Below, piece by piece: positions 27,614-39,922 of a DNA stretch of 64,000 bases (positions are counted from its first letter, which is position 1; the number at the start of each line of letters is the position of its first letter). The notes below the pieces were generated by a model. That model worked only from the letters and a program-made list of their open reading frames with translations, made no database searches and was not told the origin of the DNA. The stretch comes from Luteococcus peritonei (GTDB lineage: Bacteria; Actinomycetota; Actinomycetes; Propionibacteriales; Propionibacteriaceae). The DNA is taken from assembly GCF_039526385.1 (NCBI RefSeq), contig NZ_BAAAIX010000033.1, forward strand, positions 1 through 64,000. Reading direction: 5' to 3'. A program made the translations under genes and the position numbers.

Positions 27614-28540
27614 ATGCAGATCGGACTCGTCGGCCTGGGCAAGATGGGCGGCAACATGCGCGAGCGCATTCGCCGCGCCGGCCACACCGTGATCGGTTAC
27701 GACGTCAACCCCGAGGTCTCCGACGTCGCCAGCCTGGAGGAGATGGTGGCCCAGCTCACCGACTCCCCCAAGGTGGTCTGGGTGATGCTCCCCGTGAAGT
27801 TCGTCGACGAGACCATCGGCAAGCTCGCCGAGATGCTCAGCCCCGGCGACGTGATCATCGACGGCGGCAACTCCAAGTGGACCAACGACTCCCGCCACGC
27901 CGAGCAGCTGGCCACCCAGCAGATCGGCTTCCTGGACGTCGGCGTCTCCGGCGGTGTCTGGGGCCTGGACAACGGCTACGCGCTGATGGTGGGCGGTGAC
28001 CCGGCCGACGTGGCCAAGGTGCAGCCGGTCTTCGACGCGCTCAAGCCCGAGGGCCAGTACGGCTTCGTGCACGCCGGCAACCACGGCGCCGGCCACTTCG
28101 CCAAGATGGTCCACAACGGCATCGAGTACGCCATCATGCAGGCCTATGCCGAGGGCTGGGAGCTGCTGGAGAAGGCCGAGATCGTCACCGACGTGCCCGC
28201 CACCTTCGAGTCCTGGAAGGAGGGCACGGTGATCCGGTCCTGGCTGCTGGACCTGATGGTCGATGCCCTGCACAAGGACCCGCACCTGGACAAGATCGAC
28301 GACATCGCCGAGGACTCCGGCGAGGGGCGCTGGACCGTGAACGCCGCCGTCGACCTGGGCGTCCCGGTGCCCACCATCGCGGCCAGCCTGTTCGCCCGCT
28401 TCGTGAGCCAGCAGGAGGAGAAGCCGGCCATGAAGATGATCGCCGCCATGCGCAACGAGTTCGGCGGCCACGCCGTGGTCGCCGCGCAGCCCGACGGCAC
28501 CATGACTCCCGGCGAGGGTGGCAACCCCAAGGGCCACTGA
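27614..28540 (+). CDS. gnd: 6-phosphogluconate dehydrogenase, short form
   Basis: A 308-residue decarboxylating dehydrogenase of the pentose phosphate pathway (6-phosphogluconate to ribulose 5-phosphate). N-terminal Rossmann motif GLVGLGKMGGNM; DGGNSKW and DVGVSGGVWGL are the substrate loops and GNHGAGHFAKMVHNGIEY holds the catalytic lysine. The short form (about 300 rather than 470 residues) is usually NAD-dependent. It sits between dnaN and recF, a placement shared with mycobacteria. Start ATG 27614 after AGAGAGG. Confidence 0.95.
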   Translation: MQIGLVGLGKMGGNMRERIRRAGHTVIGYDVNPEVSDVASLEEMVAQLTDSPKVVWVMLPVKFVDETIGKLAEMLSPGDVIIDGGNSKWTNDSRHAEQLATQQIGFLDVGVSGGVWGLDNGYALMVGGDPADVAKVQPVFDALKPEGQYGFVHAGNHGAGHFAKMVHNGIEYAIMQAYAEGWELLEKAEIVTDVPATFESWKEGTVIRSWLLDLMVDALHKDPHLDKIDDIAEDSGEGRWTVNAAVDLGVPVPTIAASLFARFVSQQEEKPAMKMIAAMRNEFGGHAVVAAQPDGTMTPGEGGNPKGH

Positions 28541-28555
28541 GCCATGACCTGCGGT

Positions 28556-28580
28556 GCCCGCGTCCGTCACGGACGCGGGC
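28556..28580 (+). terminator. gnd terminator hairpin
   Basis: 11-bp perfect stem (28556-28566 with 28570-28580), loop TCA, 15 bp after the gnd stop. Part of the 35-bp repeat described separately overlaps it. Confidence 0.65.
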
Positions 28581-28596
28581 CCCGTCGTCGTTCCAC
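28562..28596 (+). repeat. 35-bp direct repeat, copy 1
   Basis: Identical at all 35 positions to 28837-28871, 275 bp further on. It includes half of the gnd terminator stem. The copies bracket a small membrane-protein gene. Confidence 0.9.
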
Positions 28597-28611
28597 CCCC
28601 TGGAGGTGTGC

Positions 28612-28818
28612 ATGATCGGCAGGACCAAGACGCTGCTCAGCAGTCTCTTGTGCTCCTTGGTGGTGCTCTGGACATCGGGTCTGGACCAGGAGTCCCCGGA
28701 TCTGCTGTGGTTCCTCCACGTGGTGCTGGTCTTCCTGCTGTCCTTCGGGGTCCTCTCGGTGCTGGCGGCCGCCGTCAACTGGTTCTGGCGACGGTTCATG
28801 GACAACGGGGAGGGGTGA
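28612..28818 (+). CDS. Small membrane protein
   Basis: A 68-residue protein of unknown function. Two hydrophobic helices are visible (about 8-24 and 33-55), joined by a short loop with DQESPD; the C-terminus (RRFMDNGEG) is polar. The ATG at 28612 has a GGAGG site 5 bases before it, which supports translation. It lies between gnd and recF, enclosed by exact 35-bp direct repeats, and is not part of the usual recF neighbourhood. Confidence 0.6.
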   Translation: MIGRTKTLLSSLLCSLVVLWTSGLDQESPDLLWFLHVVLVFLLSFGVLSVLAAAVNWFWRRFMDNGEG

Positions 28819-28836
28819 CCCCGGGTCTCATCGCCG

Positions 28837-28871
28837 GTCCGTCACGGACGCGGGCCCCGTCGTCGTTCCAC
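28837..28871 (+). repeat. 35-bp direct repeat, copy 2
   Basis: Exact copy of 28562-28596. Its right end runs into the palindrome at 28865-28878. Confidence 0.9.
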
Positions 28872-28878
28872 GTGGAAC
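28865..28878. promoter_or_regulatory. parS-like palindrome upstream of recF
   Basis: GTTCCACGTGGAAC is a perfect 14-bp palindrome that differs from parS at two symmetric positions. It is 48 bp before the recF start. It may be a weak ParB site or the target of another protein. Confidence 0.45.
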
Positions 28879-28925
28879 GACGCGCAGGGACGGAGCGTGT
28901 CCGCTGCGGCCATAGACTCGGGAGC

Positions 28926-30221
28926 ATGTTCGTCCACCACCTGAGCCTCACCGACTGGCGCTGCTATGCCAGCGCAGACGTGGAGCTGGGGCCGGGTGTG
29001 ACGATCTTCGTCGGCTCCAACGGGCAGGGCAAGACCAACCTGGTGGAGGCCGTCGAATACCTCTCCCACATGGGCTCGCACCGGGTCAGCTCGGAGGCCC
29101 CGCTGGTCAAGGCCGGCACGCCGCAGGCCATCGTGCGCGGCCGGGTGCAGGCCGCCTCGGACGATCCGCGCAAGCTGCTGCTGGAGATCGAGGTGAACCC
29201 CGGCAAGGCGAACCGCAGCCGGATCAACCGCAATGCCCTGCCCCGGGCCCGCGAGATCTGCGGCGTGCTGCGCACCGTCGTCTTCAGCCCCGAGGACCTG
29301 GCCGTGGTCAAGGGCGACCCCAGCGACCGTCGGGGCTTCCTGGACCAGATCGTGATCACCCGCTGGCCGCGGATGGCCGGGGTGAAGAGCGACTACGAGC
29401 GCGCCCTGAAGCAGCGCAATGCCCTGCTCAAGTCGCTGTCCGGACGTGGCCAGCGGCCCGACGACGACTATGCGGCGGCCACCCTGGAGGCCTGGGACGA
29501 GCAGGTGGCGCGGATCGGCAGCGAGCTGCTGCACGCCCGGCTGGACACCATCACCGACCTGATGCCCCATGTCACCACCGCCTACTCGGAGATCGCCCCC
29601 ACCAACAACGTGGTGCGCGCCGACTACCGCACCAGCCTCGACATCGAGCCGGGCCCGGCCGAGGAGCACGGCCGAGAACTGCTGGAGCGACGGCTGCGCG
29701 AGGCCATGGCGGAGCGGCGCCGCGAGGAGATGGCCCGCGGCGTGAGCCTGGTGGGCCCGCACCGCGACGACCTCCACCTCTACATCGGCGAGCTGCCCGC
29801 CAAGGGCTATGCCAGCCACGGCGAGTGCTGGAGTCTGGCGCTGGCCCTGCGGCTGGGCAGCTTCGAGCTGCTGCGCGCCGACGGCATCGAACCCGTCCTG
29901 GTGCTGGATGACGTCTTCGCCGAGCTGGATGCCACCCGCCGCCTCCGGCTGGCCGAGCACGTCCGCGACGCCGAGCAGGTGCTGGTGACCGCAGCGGTGG
30001 CCACCGACGTGCCTGAGCTCCTCACCGTCGACGACGAGGGCCGCCCCACCGGGCGTCGCTACCGGGTGCAGGCCGGGACCGTGGTGCCAGCCGGGCTGGA
30101 CGGGGAGCCGCTGCAGCCGCAGTCAGAACGTGCCGATGTGACACGGATCACTCCACAGCCTGTGGAAAACGCTGTGGACGAGTCGGTGGACGAGGACGCT
30201 CCGGTTGGGGACGAGGCATGA
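28926..30221 (+). CDS. recF: DNA replication/repair protein RecF
   Basis: A 431-residue SMC-like ATPase that loads RecA at gaps. Walker A GSNGQGKTN is at 30-38 after MFVHHLSLTDWRCY; the signature SHGECWSLALALRLG and Walker B VLVLDDVFAELD lie near 300-345. The C-terminal 45 residues are an acidic extension whose DNA contains DnaA-box-like 9-mers. Start ATG at 28926. It overlaps the DUF721 gene by ATGA. Confidence 0.95.
   Translation: MFVHHLSLTDWRCYASADVELGPGVTIFVGSNGQGKTNLVEAVEYLSHMGSHRVSSEAPLVKAGTPQAIVRGRVQAASDDPRKLLLEIEVNPGKANRSRINRNALPRAREICGVLRTVVFSPEDLAVVKGDPSDRRGFLDQIVITRWPRMAGVKSDYERALKQRNALLKSLSGRGQRPDDDYAAATLEAWDEQVARIGSELLHARLDTITDLMPHVTTAYSEIAPTNNVVRADYRTSLDIEPGPAEEHGRELLERRLREAMAERRREEMARGVSLVGPHRDDLHLYIGELPAKGYASHGECWSLALALRLGSFELLRADGIEPVLVLDDVFAELDATRRLRLAEHVRDAEQVLVTAAVATDVPELLTVDDEGRPTGRRYRVQAGTVVPAGLDGEPLQPQSERADVTRITPQPVENAVDESVDEDAPVGDEA
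30152..30181. promoter_or_regulatory. DnaA-box-like cluster inside the recF 3' end
   Basis: A perfect palindrome TCCACAG-C-CTGTGGA (30152-30166) merges into TGTGGAAAA (30161-30169), and TGTGGACGA follows (30173-30181), one base from the consensus. These overlap coding DNA, so function is uncertain. Confidence 0.45.
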
Positions 30222-30808
30222 GCGAGATCCCTGGATCCGAATGGGAGCAGGAATCCGGACCCACCGAGGAAGACCTGCAGGCGGCCCGCGAGGTGCTGGC
30301 CAACCACGACCCGCTGGGCCTCGACCTGGCCAGCCAGATCGCCGAGGGCACCCGTGCGGTGCTGCCGCCCTCGCGTGGCGTGCGCAAGAAGCCGCGTCGT
30401 CGCCGGGAGTGGACCGAGTCGACGGTGCGCTCCGGTGCCGGTCCCGACGCGCGCGACCCGCAGCTGCTCGGCGCCGCCCTGGGCCGGGTGATCAACGAGC
30501 GCGGCTGGCAGCGTGAGGTGAACGTGCGCAACCTGCTGGACCGCTGGGAGTCCCTGGTGGGGCCCACCAATGCGGCGCACTCCCAGCCGGAGGCCTATTC
30601 CGGCACGGTGCTCACGGTGCGCTGCGAGTCCACCGCCTGGGCCACCAACCTGCGCCAGCTGGCCCCAAGCCTGGTGGCGACGCTGAACCGCGAGCTGGGG
30701 GACGGCACGGTCACCCGGATCACCATCCTGGGACCCACCGCCCCCTCCTGGAAGCACGGCTCACGCAGTGTGCGCGACGGGCGCGGCCCCCGCGACACCT
30801 ACGGCTGA
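30218..30808 (+). CDS. DUF721 (DciA-like) protein
   Basis: A 196-residue protein. The DUF721/DciA domain is in the C-terminal half (about 85-175: LGRVINERGWQREVNVRNLLDRW, then LTVRCESTAWATNLRQLAP). DciA recruits the replicative helicase in bacteria without DnaC, and the gene regularly lies between recF and gyrB in actinobacteria, as here. The N-terminal half is Arg-rich and disordered. The start overlaps the recF stop by 4 bp. Confidence 0.85.
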   Translation: MSEIPGSEWEQESGPTEEDLQAAREVLANHDPLGLDLASQIAEGTRAVLPPSRGVRKKPRRRREWTESTVRSGAGPDARDPQLLGAALGRVINERGWQREVNVRNLLDRWESLVGPTNAAHSQPEAYSGTVLTVRCESTAWATNLRQLAPSLVATLNRELGDGTVTRITILGPTAPSWKHGSRSVRDGRGPRDTYG

Positions 30809-31108
30809 GCCTGGCCACCCCCCCCGGCGCCCCGGCCGCTTGCGGGCTGATGGAGGTGAGCGGTCCGTGTCCGGAAACGGCCCACAGGGGCGCTGTGGGG
30901 ACCCCGGGTGCGAGGGGGCCCAGGTGAGGGTCCTGATCGCGCGCGAGAGGTGGCCCCAGATGCCGCCCAGAGCCATTCCTCGCGACGCACCCCTCGCCGA
31001 CTGGGCGTTGGCTCCACGCGTCGGCTAGAATTTGGACGTTGGTCACAGTGCCCCCACGAGCCCCGTCCCGGGACGCCCGGGGCCGAGGCAGGACAGGAGC
31101 ACCACCAG
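30809..31108. other. gyrB upstream region
   Basis: 300 bp without a gene. A sigma-70-like -10 element TAGAAT lies at 31026-31031, about 78 bp before gyrB; no clear -35. No other recognisable feature. Confidence 0.5.
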
Positions 31109-33166
<2,058 letters not shown>

Positions 33167-33171
33167 GACAG

Positions 33172-33191
33172 CAAGGGGGACGACCCCCTTG
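33172..33191 (+). other. Small hairpin between gyrB and gyrA
   Basis: 8-bp stem (33172-33179 with 33184-33191) with an ACGA loop, 5 bp after the gyrB stop. Could be a partial terminator or a processing site between gyrB and gyrA. Confidence 0.4.
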
Positions 33192-33346
33192 GACCCCCGC
33201 GCCGTCGCGCGCACCGGCCCGGCCGCTCGCAAGCTCGCTCAGGGCCTGCGCTCCGGATCGGAAGGGTCTGGGTAGGTCCTCACCGGCGGCCGAGCTTGTC
33301 GAGGCCCACCACGAACTCAAGCAGTACGTAGTCACGAGGGAAGACA

Positions 33347-36134
<2,788 letters not shown>

Positions 36135-36142
<8 letters not shown>

Positions 36143-36827
36143 GACCACCGACGCCGCGAAGATCGGGGCCCAGGCGGCCCAGGCCAAGGCTGAGCAGACC
36201 ACCCAGGTGGTCGACGCCGCCACGGCCGAGGCGCCCGCCGAGTCGTCGTGGCAGCGCGGCCTGAAGAAGATCTCCGCCGGCGCCACCGGCCTGGGGGCCG
36301 CGGTCAGCGACAAGGTCAGTGACCTGCGTCGCCCCGACGCCGACCCGGGTACCACCGGGGTCAGCGGAGGCGAGATGGCCGCCAGCGGTGCCACCAGTGC
36401 CGCTGCTGGCACCACCTCCTCCGCCGGTGCGGCCGGACGCCCGTCCATCAACCGTCGTACCCGCAAGGCACGGCTGCGCCTGTCCCGTCTGGACCCGTGG
36501 TCGGTGATGAAGACGGTCTTCCTGTTCTCCATCGCCGGGGCGATCATCTTCTTCGTGGCCACCTGGGTGATCTGGGGCGTCATCAACGCCTCGGGCGTCT
36601 TCGACAGCGTCAACAAGGCGGTCAACGACCTGGTGGCCAGCCCCACCAGCGAGTCCACCTTCCGGCTGGAGTCCTATGTCAACACCCCGCGCATCCTGGG
36701 CTTCGCGGCCCTGATCAGCGCCATCAATGTGGTGCTGATCACGGCCCTGGCCACGCTGTTCAGCTTCCTCTACAACCTGGCCGCCACGGTCATGGGCGGC
36801 CTCGAGGTCACCCTCGCGGAGGACTGA
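36135..36827 (+). CDS. DUF3566 membrane protein
   Basis: A 230-residue protein with a long Ala/Thr-rich cytoplasmic region, then the DUF3566 domain (about 105-230) with RKARLRLSRLDPWSVMKTVF and two membrane helices (about 130-155 and 195-220). It follows gyrA in nearly all actinobacteria; function not established. The GTG at 36135 overlaps gyrA by 8 bp and has AGGAGG upstream. Confidence 0.88.
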
Positions 36828-36914
36828 GGGCGGCTCTGCCCGGGCCCGACCGACTCGATTTGAGCCGGGGGCCCAAGGTGGAGTATTGTTCCTCAACGTT
36901 GCGAAAGCAGCTGC

Positions 36915-36988
36915 GGGCCTATAGCTCAGTCGGTTAGAGCGCTGCCCTGATAAGGCAGAGGTCACTGGTTCAAGTCCAGTTAGGCCCA
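36915..36988 (+). tRNA. tRNA-Ile (GAT)
   Basis: 74 nt cloverleaf. Acceptor stem GGGCCTA pairs with TAGGCCC (36981-36987), the anticodon stem CTGCC/GGCAG closes the loop CTGATAA with anticodon GAT at 36949-36951, and GGTTCAAGTCC forms the T arm. CCA is not encoded. A tRNA-Ile after gyrA is the usual actinobacterial arrangement; the tRNA-Ala that often follows is absent. Confidence 0.95.
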
Positions 36989-36990
36989 CG

Positions 36991-37029
36991 CAGAAGGACC
37001 CCCAGGTAACTGGGGGTCCTTCTGTTTTT
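36991..37029 (+). terminator. tRNA-Ile terminator
   Basis: Perfect 15-bp stem (36991-37005 with 37010-37024), GTAA loop, followed by TTTTT: a classic intrinsic terminator. Confidence 0.93.
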
Positions 37030-37137
37030 CTGCCAGAGGCACTGGTGCCTCGACGACGAGTTGCCCGTCACGCCACAGGCGGCTTCGCGCCTCTCGCGTG
37101 CACCGTGCGCGCCTGGAACCCACGGCGCGCCCGCGAA

Positions 37138-37173
37138 GCAACCTTGCGCGCGTCATGCCAGGCGCAAGGTTGC
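37138..37173. repeat. 12-bp inverted repeat
   Basis: GCAACCTTGCGC and its exact complement separated by 12 bp. Could be a hairpin or a widely spaced operator; shares the GCAACC core with the repeat at 37268. Confidence 0.6.
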
Positions 37174-37267
37174 ACCATGAGCGCGAGGTCAACCCACGGG
37201 GCGCGAGGTGCCGGCCGGGGCGCCCCGATCAGGATCGGAGGATGACCGTGCGACACCCGCCCTAGCC

Positions 37268-37313
37268 GAGCAACCTGGGTTGACAAACGCCCACATGTCA
37301 ACCAAAGTTGCTC
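37268..37313. promoter_or_regulatory. Palindromic operator containing the HTH-gene promoter
   Basis: Two 18-bp arms (37268-37285 and 37296-37313) match at 15 of 18 positions around a 10-bp gap. The left arm ends in TTGACA (37280-37285), a perfect -35; CAAAGT 17 bp later (37303-37308) is a fair -10. Transcription would begin at or next to the ATG at 37316, giving a leaderless mRNA. A repressor bound here would block its own promoter. Confidence 0.65.
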
Positions 37314-37315
37314 AC

Positions 37316-37552
37316 ATGGACAGCACGCGACTCGCCCAGACCGCTGGGGACACCAGCGACCCCCGTCAGGGGCTGCGCGCGGTGGCAGCGCTGCGCCACC
37401 TGACCGACGACCTGGAGCTGCGCCAGGTCGAGGCCGCCCTCGCCGCCGGGCTGGGGTGGGCCGAGATCGCCGCCTGCTTGGGGGTCACCCGGCAGGCCGT
37501 GCACAAGAAGTTCCGCAACCGGGTCCGCCCCGACCTGCTGCCCTCTCGCTGA
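37316..37552 (+). CDS. Small helix-turn-helix protein
   Basis: A 78-residue protein. The C-terminal half (about 45-72) is a clear helix-turn-helix, GWAEIAACLGVTRQAVHKKF, like those of small phage-type or MerR/SinR-like regulators; there is no ligand domain. I chose the ATG at 37316 because no ribosome site precedes any start and a promoter-like pair places the transcript start there; an ATG at 37295 would lie inside the palindrome. It is 18 bp before the ClpN/SRPBCC-like gene and probably represses the pair. Confidence 0.78.
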   Translation: MDSTRLAQTAGDTSDPRQGLRAVAALRHLTDDLELRQVEAALAAGLGWAEIAACLGVTRQAVHKKFRNRVRPDLLPSR

Positions 37553-37570
37553 CACCACCAGGAGCACGCC

Positions 37571-38578
37571 ATGATCCGCCTCACCCGTCTTCGCCTCGCC
37601 CTGCCCCGGACCTTCACCCTCCTCACCACCGCCTGGCACGAGGCGCAGGCCGCCGACGCCCAGCGGATCACGCTCGACCACCTGCTGCTGTCCCTGCTCG
37701 CCGCCGGGGGCCCGGCCTCCGAACTGCTCGCCCGCCACGGCGCCACGCTCCCGAGTCTGCGCGCCGCCATCCGGGGCCGAGAGGTCGACGACCTGGCCAC
37801 CCTGGGCATCACGCCACCTGCCCCGCGGCCGCGTCGCTCGCTGCGGGAGACGGTTGCGGCGCCGCGCGAGCTCGTGCTCGACCCCGAGGTGGAGCGGTTG
37901 CTGAATGCGCTGCCGCTGCGCTGGGGCGAGCAGGAGATGCTGCGCCAGCTGCTCGAGCACCCGTCGGGTGGCCCGGCCGTCGCCCTCGACAAGGCGGGGG
38001 TCGACGTGGCCGCGCTGCGTCAAGAGGCGGCGGGTCCGGGCGCCTTCGCCACCGGCCACGAGCGCACCGCACCAGTGCCGGGCCTGCTCGATGGGCAGCC
38101 CGAGTCGACCACCGTCGTGGAGCGCTTCCTCCCCGTGGCCTACCCGCTCGCCTGCCGGGTGGTTCGCGAACCGGCGCTGATGGCGCAGTGGGGCCCCTAT
38201 GGGCCCGAGGCCGAGGCCTCCGGCGAGGTCGTTCTGCCGCCCGCCGCGCAGCAGGAGCGTGCCCGGGCCAAGGGCTTCACCCAGGCCCTGCACCGGGTGG
38301 TCGACGAGTCCACCCCCGACCGGACCACGGTGGCCTGGCAGGAGCGCTGGACCGGGGACGACAAGGAGCAGCACGGCTTCTACCTGCACCTCGTGCTGAC
38401 GCCGGCTCCCGGTGGCACTCGGCTGCGCCTCACCCGAGGCGCCCCCGGCTTCGGGCGCCTCGGCGGCCTCTTCCGTCGGCTCAGCGCGCTGCTCACGCCG
38501 CTGAGCACGGGGCACCTCGTCCACGGTATCGCCACCGTGGCCGAGGGCCTCGACGAGAGCGATCCGCAACCGGCCTGA
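37571..38578 (+). CDS. Clp-N-like / SRPBCC-like two-domain protein
   Basis: A 335-residue cytosolic protein. Residues 1-65 resemble the double-helical Clp N-terminal repeat (LDHLLLSLLAAGGPASELLARHG), a second repeat-like part follows at about 100-150, and residues 175-320 look like an SRPBCC/AHSA1 fold (TVVERFLPVAYPLACRVV ... WQERWTGDDKEQHGFYLHLV). There is no AAA+ ATPase, so it is not a Clp chaperone; it might be an adaptor, stress sensor or lipid-binding protein. It is coupled to the small HTH gene upstream. Function unknown. Confidence 0.65.
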   Translation: MIRLTRLRLALPRTFTLLTTAWHEAQAADAQRITLDHLLLSLLAAGGPASELLARHGATLPSLRAAIRGREVDDLATLGITPPAPRPRRSLRETVAAPRELVLDPEVERLLNALPLRWGEQEMLRQLLEHPSGGPAVALDKAGVDVAALRQEAAGPGAFATGHERTAPVPGLLDGQPESTTVVERFLPVAYPLACRVVREPALMAQWGPYGPEAEASGEVVLPPAAQQERARAKGFTQALHRVVDESTPDRTTVAWQERWTGDDKEQHGFYLHLVLTPAPGGTRLRLTRGAPGFGRLGGLFRRLSALLTPLSTGHLVHGIATVAEGLDESDPQPA

Positions 38579-38641
38579 GCCCCTGCAGGACATGGGCCGG
38601 GAGCCTGCGACGACATGCTGCCTCGACGCACCCAGCACGCA

Positions 38642-38672
38642 GAAGAGCCCCGGTCACGGACCGGGGCTCTTC
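38642..38672. terminator. Bidirectional terminator
   Basis: Perfect 14-bp stem (38642-38655 with 38659-38672) and a 3-base loop between the convergent ends of the ClpN-like gene and the ABC permease gene. Confidence 0.8.
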
Positions 38673-38692
38673 GTCTGTCAGGGATGGCGATC

Positions 38693-39922
38693 TCAGGCCT
38701 TGAGCTTCAGCGCCTCGCGGTAGCTGAGCCGGCCCTGGGTGCGCAGCAGCGCGCGTCGGTAGATCCGCTCACCCAGCAGCACCGTCACGGCCGCGAAGGC
38801 GATGTTGACCAGCAGGGCGATCACGCCGTCCCACCAGTGGGCGGTGCCCTCGATGATCCGGGTGGGCATCAGGATGCCGGAGATGATCGGCACATAGCTC
38901 AGCACCACCTTCCACACGCCGCTGGCCATGAAGCCGGCGCCGTAGGCGATCATCAGCAGGTAGATCAGCGGGGAGCTGGTCTGCTGCAGGTCCTCATTGC
39001 GGGTGGCCATCGCACCGGCCGCGGCCCAGACGCAGGCCAGGGCCATGAAGCTGGCCAGGAAGAGCAGCAGGTACCAGCCGGAGGCCTGGACCAGCTCGGG
39101 CAGGAAGGCCTTGAGCTGGGGCACGAAGCTGGCGCCCACCAGGCCCGCGCCCACCATCAGCGCCATCTGTGCCAGGGCCAGCACGGTATTGCCCAGCACC
39201 TTGCCGGCCAGCAGCTGGCGCACCGGGATGGCGGCCACCAGGATCTCCACGATCCGCGACTGCTTCTCCTCGATCACCGACTGGGCGATCTGCATGCCGA
39301 AGGTCAGCGCCGACATGAAGAAGAGCACCGCGAAGACCAGGCCGATCACCTTGCCCAGGCCACCGCGCTGGGAGTCCCCGTCCAGCTGACGGGTCTGCAC
39401 CGTGCTGGCCTGGTTCAGCTCGGCCACCGAGGTGCCGCCGGACTTCGCGGCCTGCTCCAGCACCTGCTGGTTCAGCACGGCGTTCACGGAGGCCACCAGA
39501 CCGTCGTCCACCGAGTCCTTGAAGACCAGGCGCCAGCGGCCGTCAACCTGCTCCAGCAGCGCGTCGGCATCGCCGGCGCGCAGCATCTGCTCGGCGGCCG
39601 CCACGTCAGCGGCGCGGTGCACGCTCACCTCGTCCTTGTCGTCGGCGGCATGGACCGCGGTGGCCAGGCCGTCGGCGAAGGACTGGGCCTGCGGGCTGGT
39701 CGCCACCAGGTCGGTGTGGTCGCCACGGTTGGCCATCAGGGCGCTGATCCCGGCCGAGCCGATCACCAGCAGCAGGGTCACCAGGGTGCCGATCACATAG
39801 GACTTGTCGGTCAGCTTCACCATCATCTCGCGCACCATCACGGTGCGCCACGGGGCCTCGCCGCGCCTGCGAGGCGCCGTGCTGCCGGCGGCAGGCTGGG
39901 GAGCAGTGGTCTGGGTGGTCAT
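38693..39922 (-). CDS. ABC-2 type exporter permease (NatB-like)
   Basis: A 409-residue membrane protein. One N-terminal helix (about 45-65), a large extracytoplasmic domain (70-175), then five helices between about 185 and 390, the NatB/YhaP plan; IEEKQSRIVEILVAAIPVRQLLAGK is the family's cytoplasmic coupling segment. It overlaps the ATPase gene by ATGA. Members export sodium, peptides or drugs. Two NarL-type two-component genes lie immediately upstream in the same direction, which suggests they control it. Confidence 0.88.
   Translation of the reverse strand: MTTQTTAPQPAAGSTAPRRRGEAPWRTVMVREMMVKLTDKSYVIGTLVTLLLVIGSAGISALMANRGDHTDLVATSPQAQSFADGLATAVHAADDKDEVSVHRAADVAAAEQMLRAGDADALLEQVDGRWRLVFKDSVDDGLVASVNAVLNQQVLEQAAKSGGTSVAELNQASTVQTRQLDGDSQRGGLGKVIGLVFAVLFFMSALTFGMQIAQSVIEEKQSRIVEILVAAIPVRQLLAGKVLGNTVLALAQMALMVGAGLVGASFVPQLKAFLPELVQASGWYLLLFLASFMALACVWAAAGAMATRNEDLQQTSSPLIYLLMIAYGAGFMASGVWKVVLSYVPIISGILMPTRIIEGTAHWWDGVIALLVNIAFAAVTVLLGERIYRRALLRTQGRLSYREALKLKA

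Larger units (their letters stand above)
37030..37315. other. Palindrome-rich intergenic region
   Basis: Between the tRNA terminator and the HTH gene; no gene. It holds a palindrome GAGGCAC-TG-GTGCCTC (37036-37051), a 12-bp inverted repeat with a 12-bp gap (37138-37149 and 37162-37173), and the large operator-like repeat at 37268-37313. The half-site GCAACC/GGTTGC or GTCAACC recurs at 37138, 37168, 37188, 37270, 37278 and 37297. Confidence 0.6.

Noticed and set aside
28554..28925. Longer N-terminal versions of RecF starting before 28926
   Set aside because: The extension is read through the small membrane gene and the 35-bp repeat, and RecF proteins begin at MFVHHL.
37030..37100. tRNA-Ala directly after tRNA-Ile
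   Set aside because: Common in relatives, but no second cloverleaf can be folded here; a strong terminator follows tRNA-Ile.
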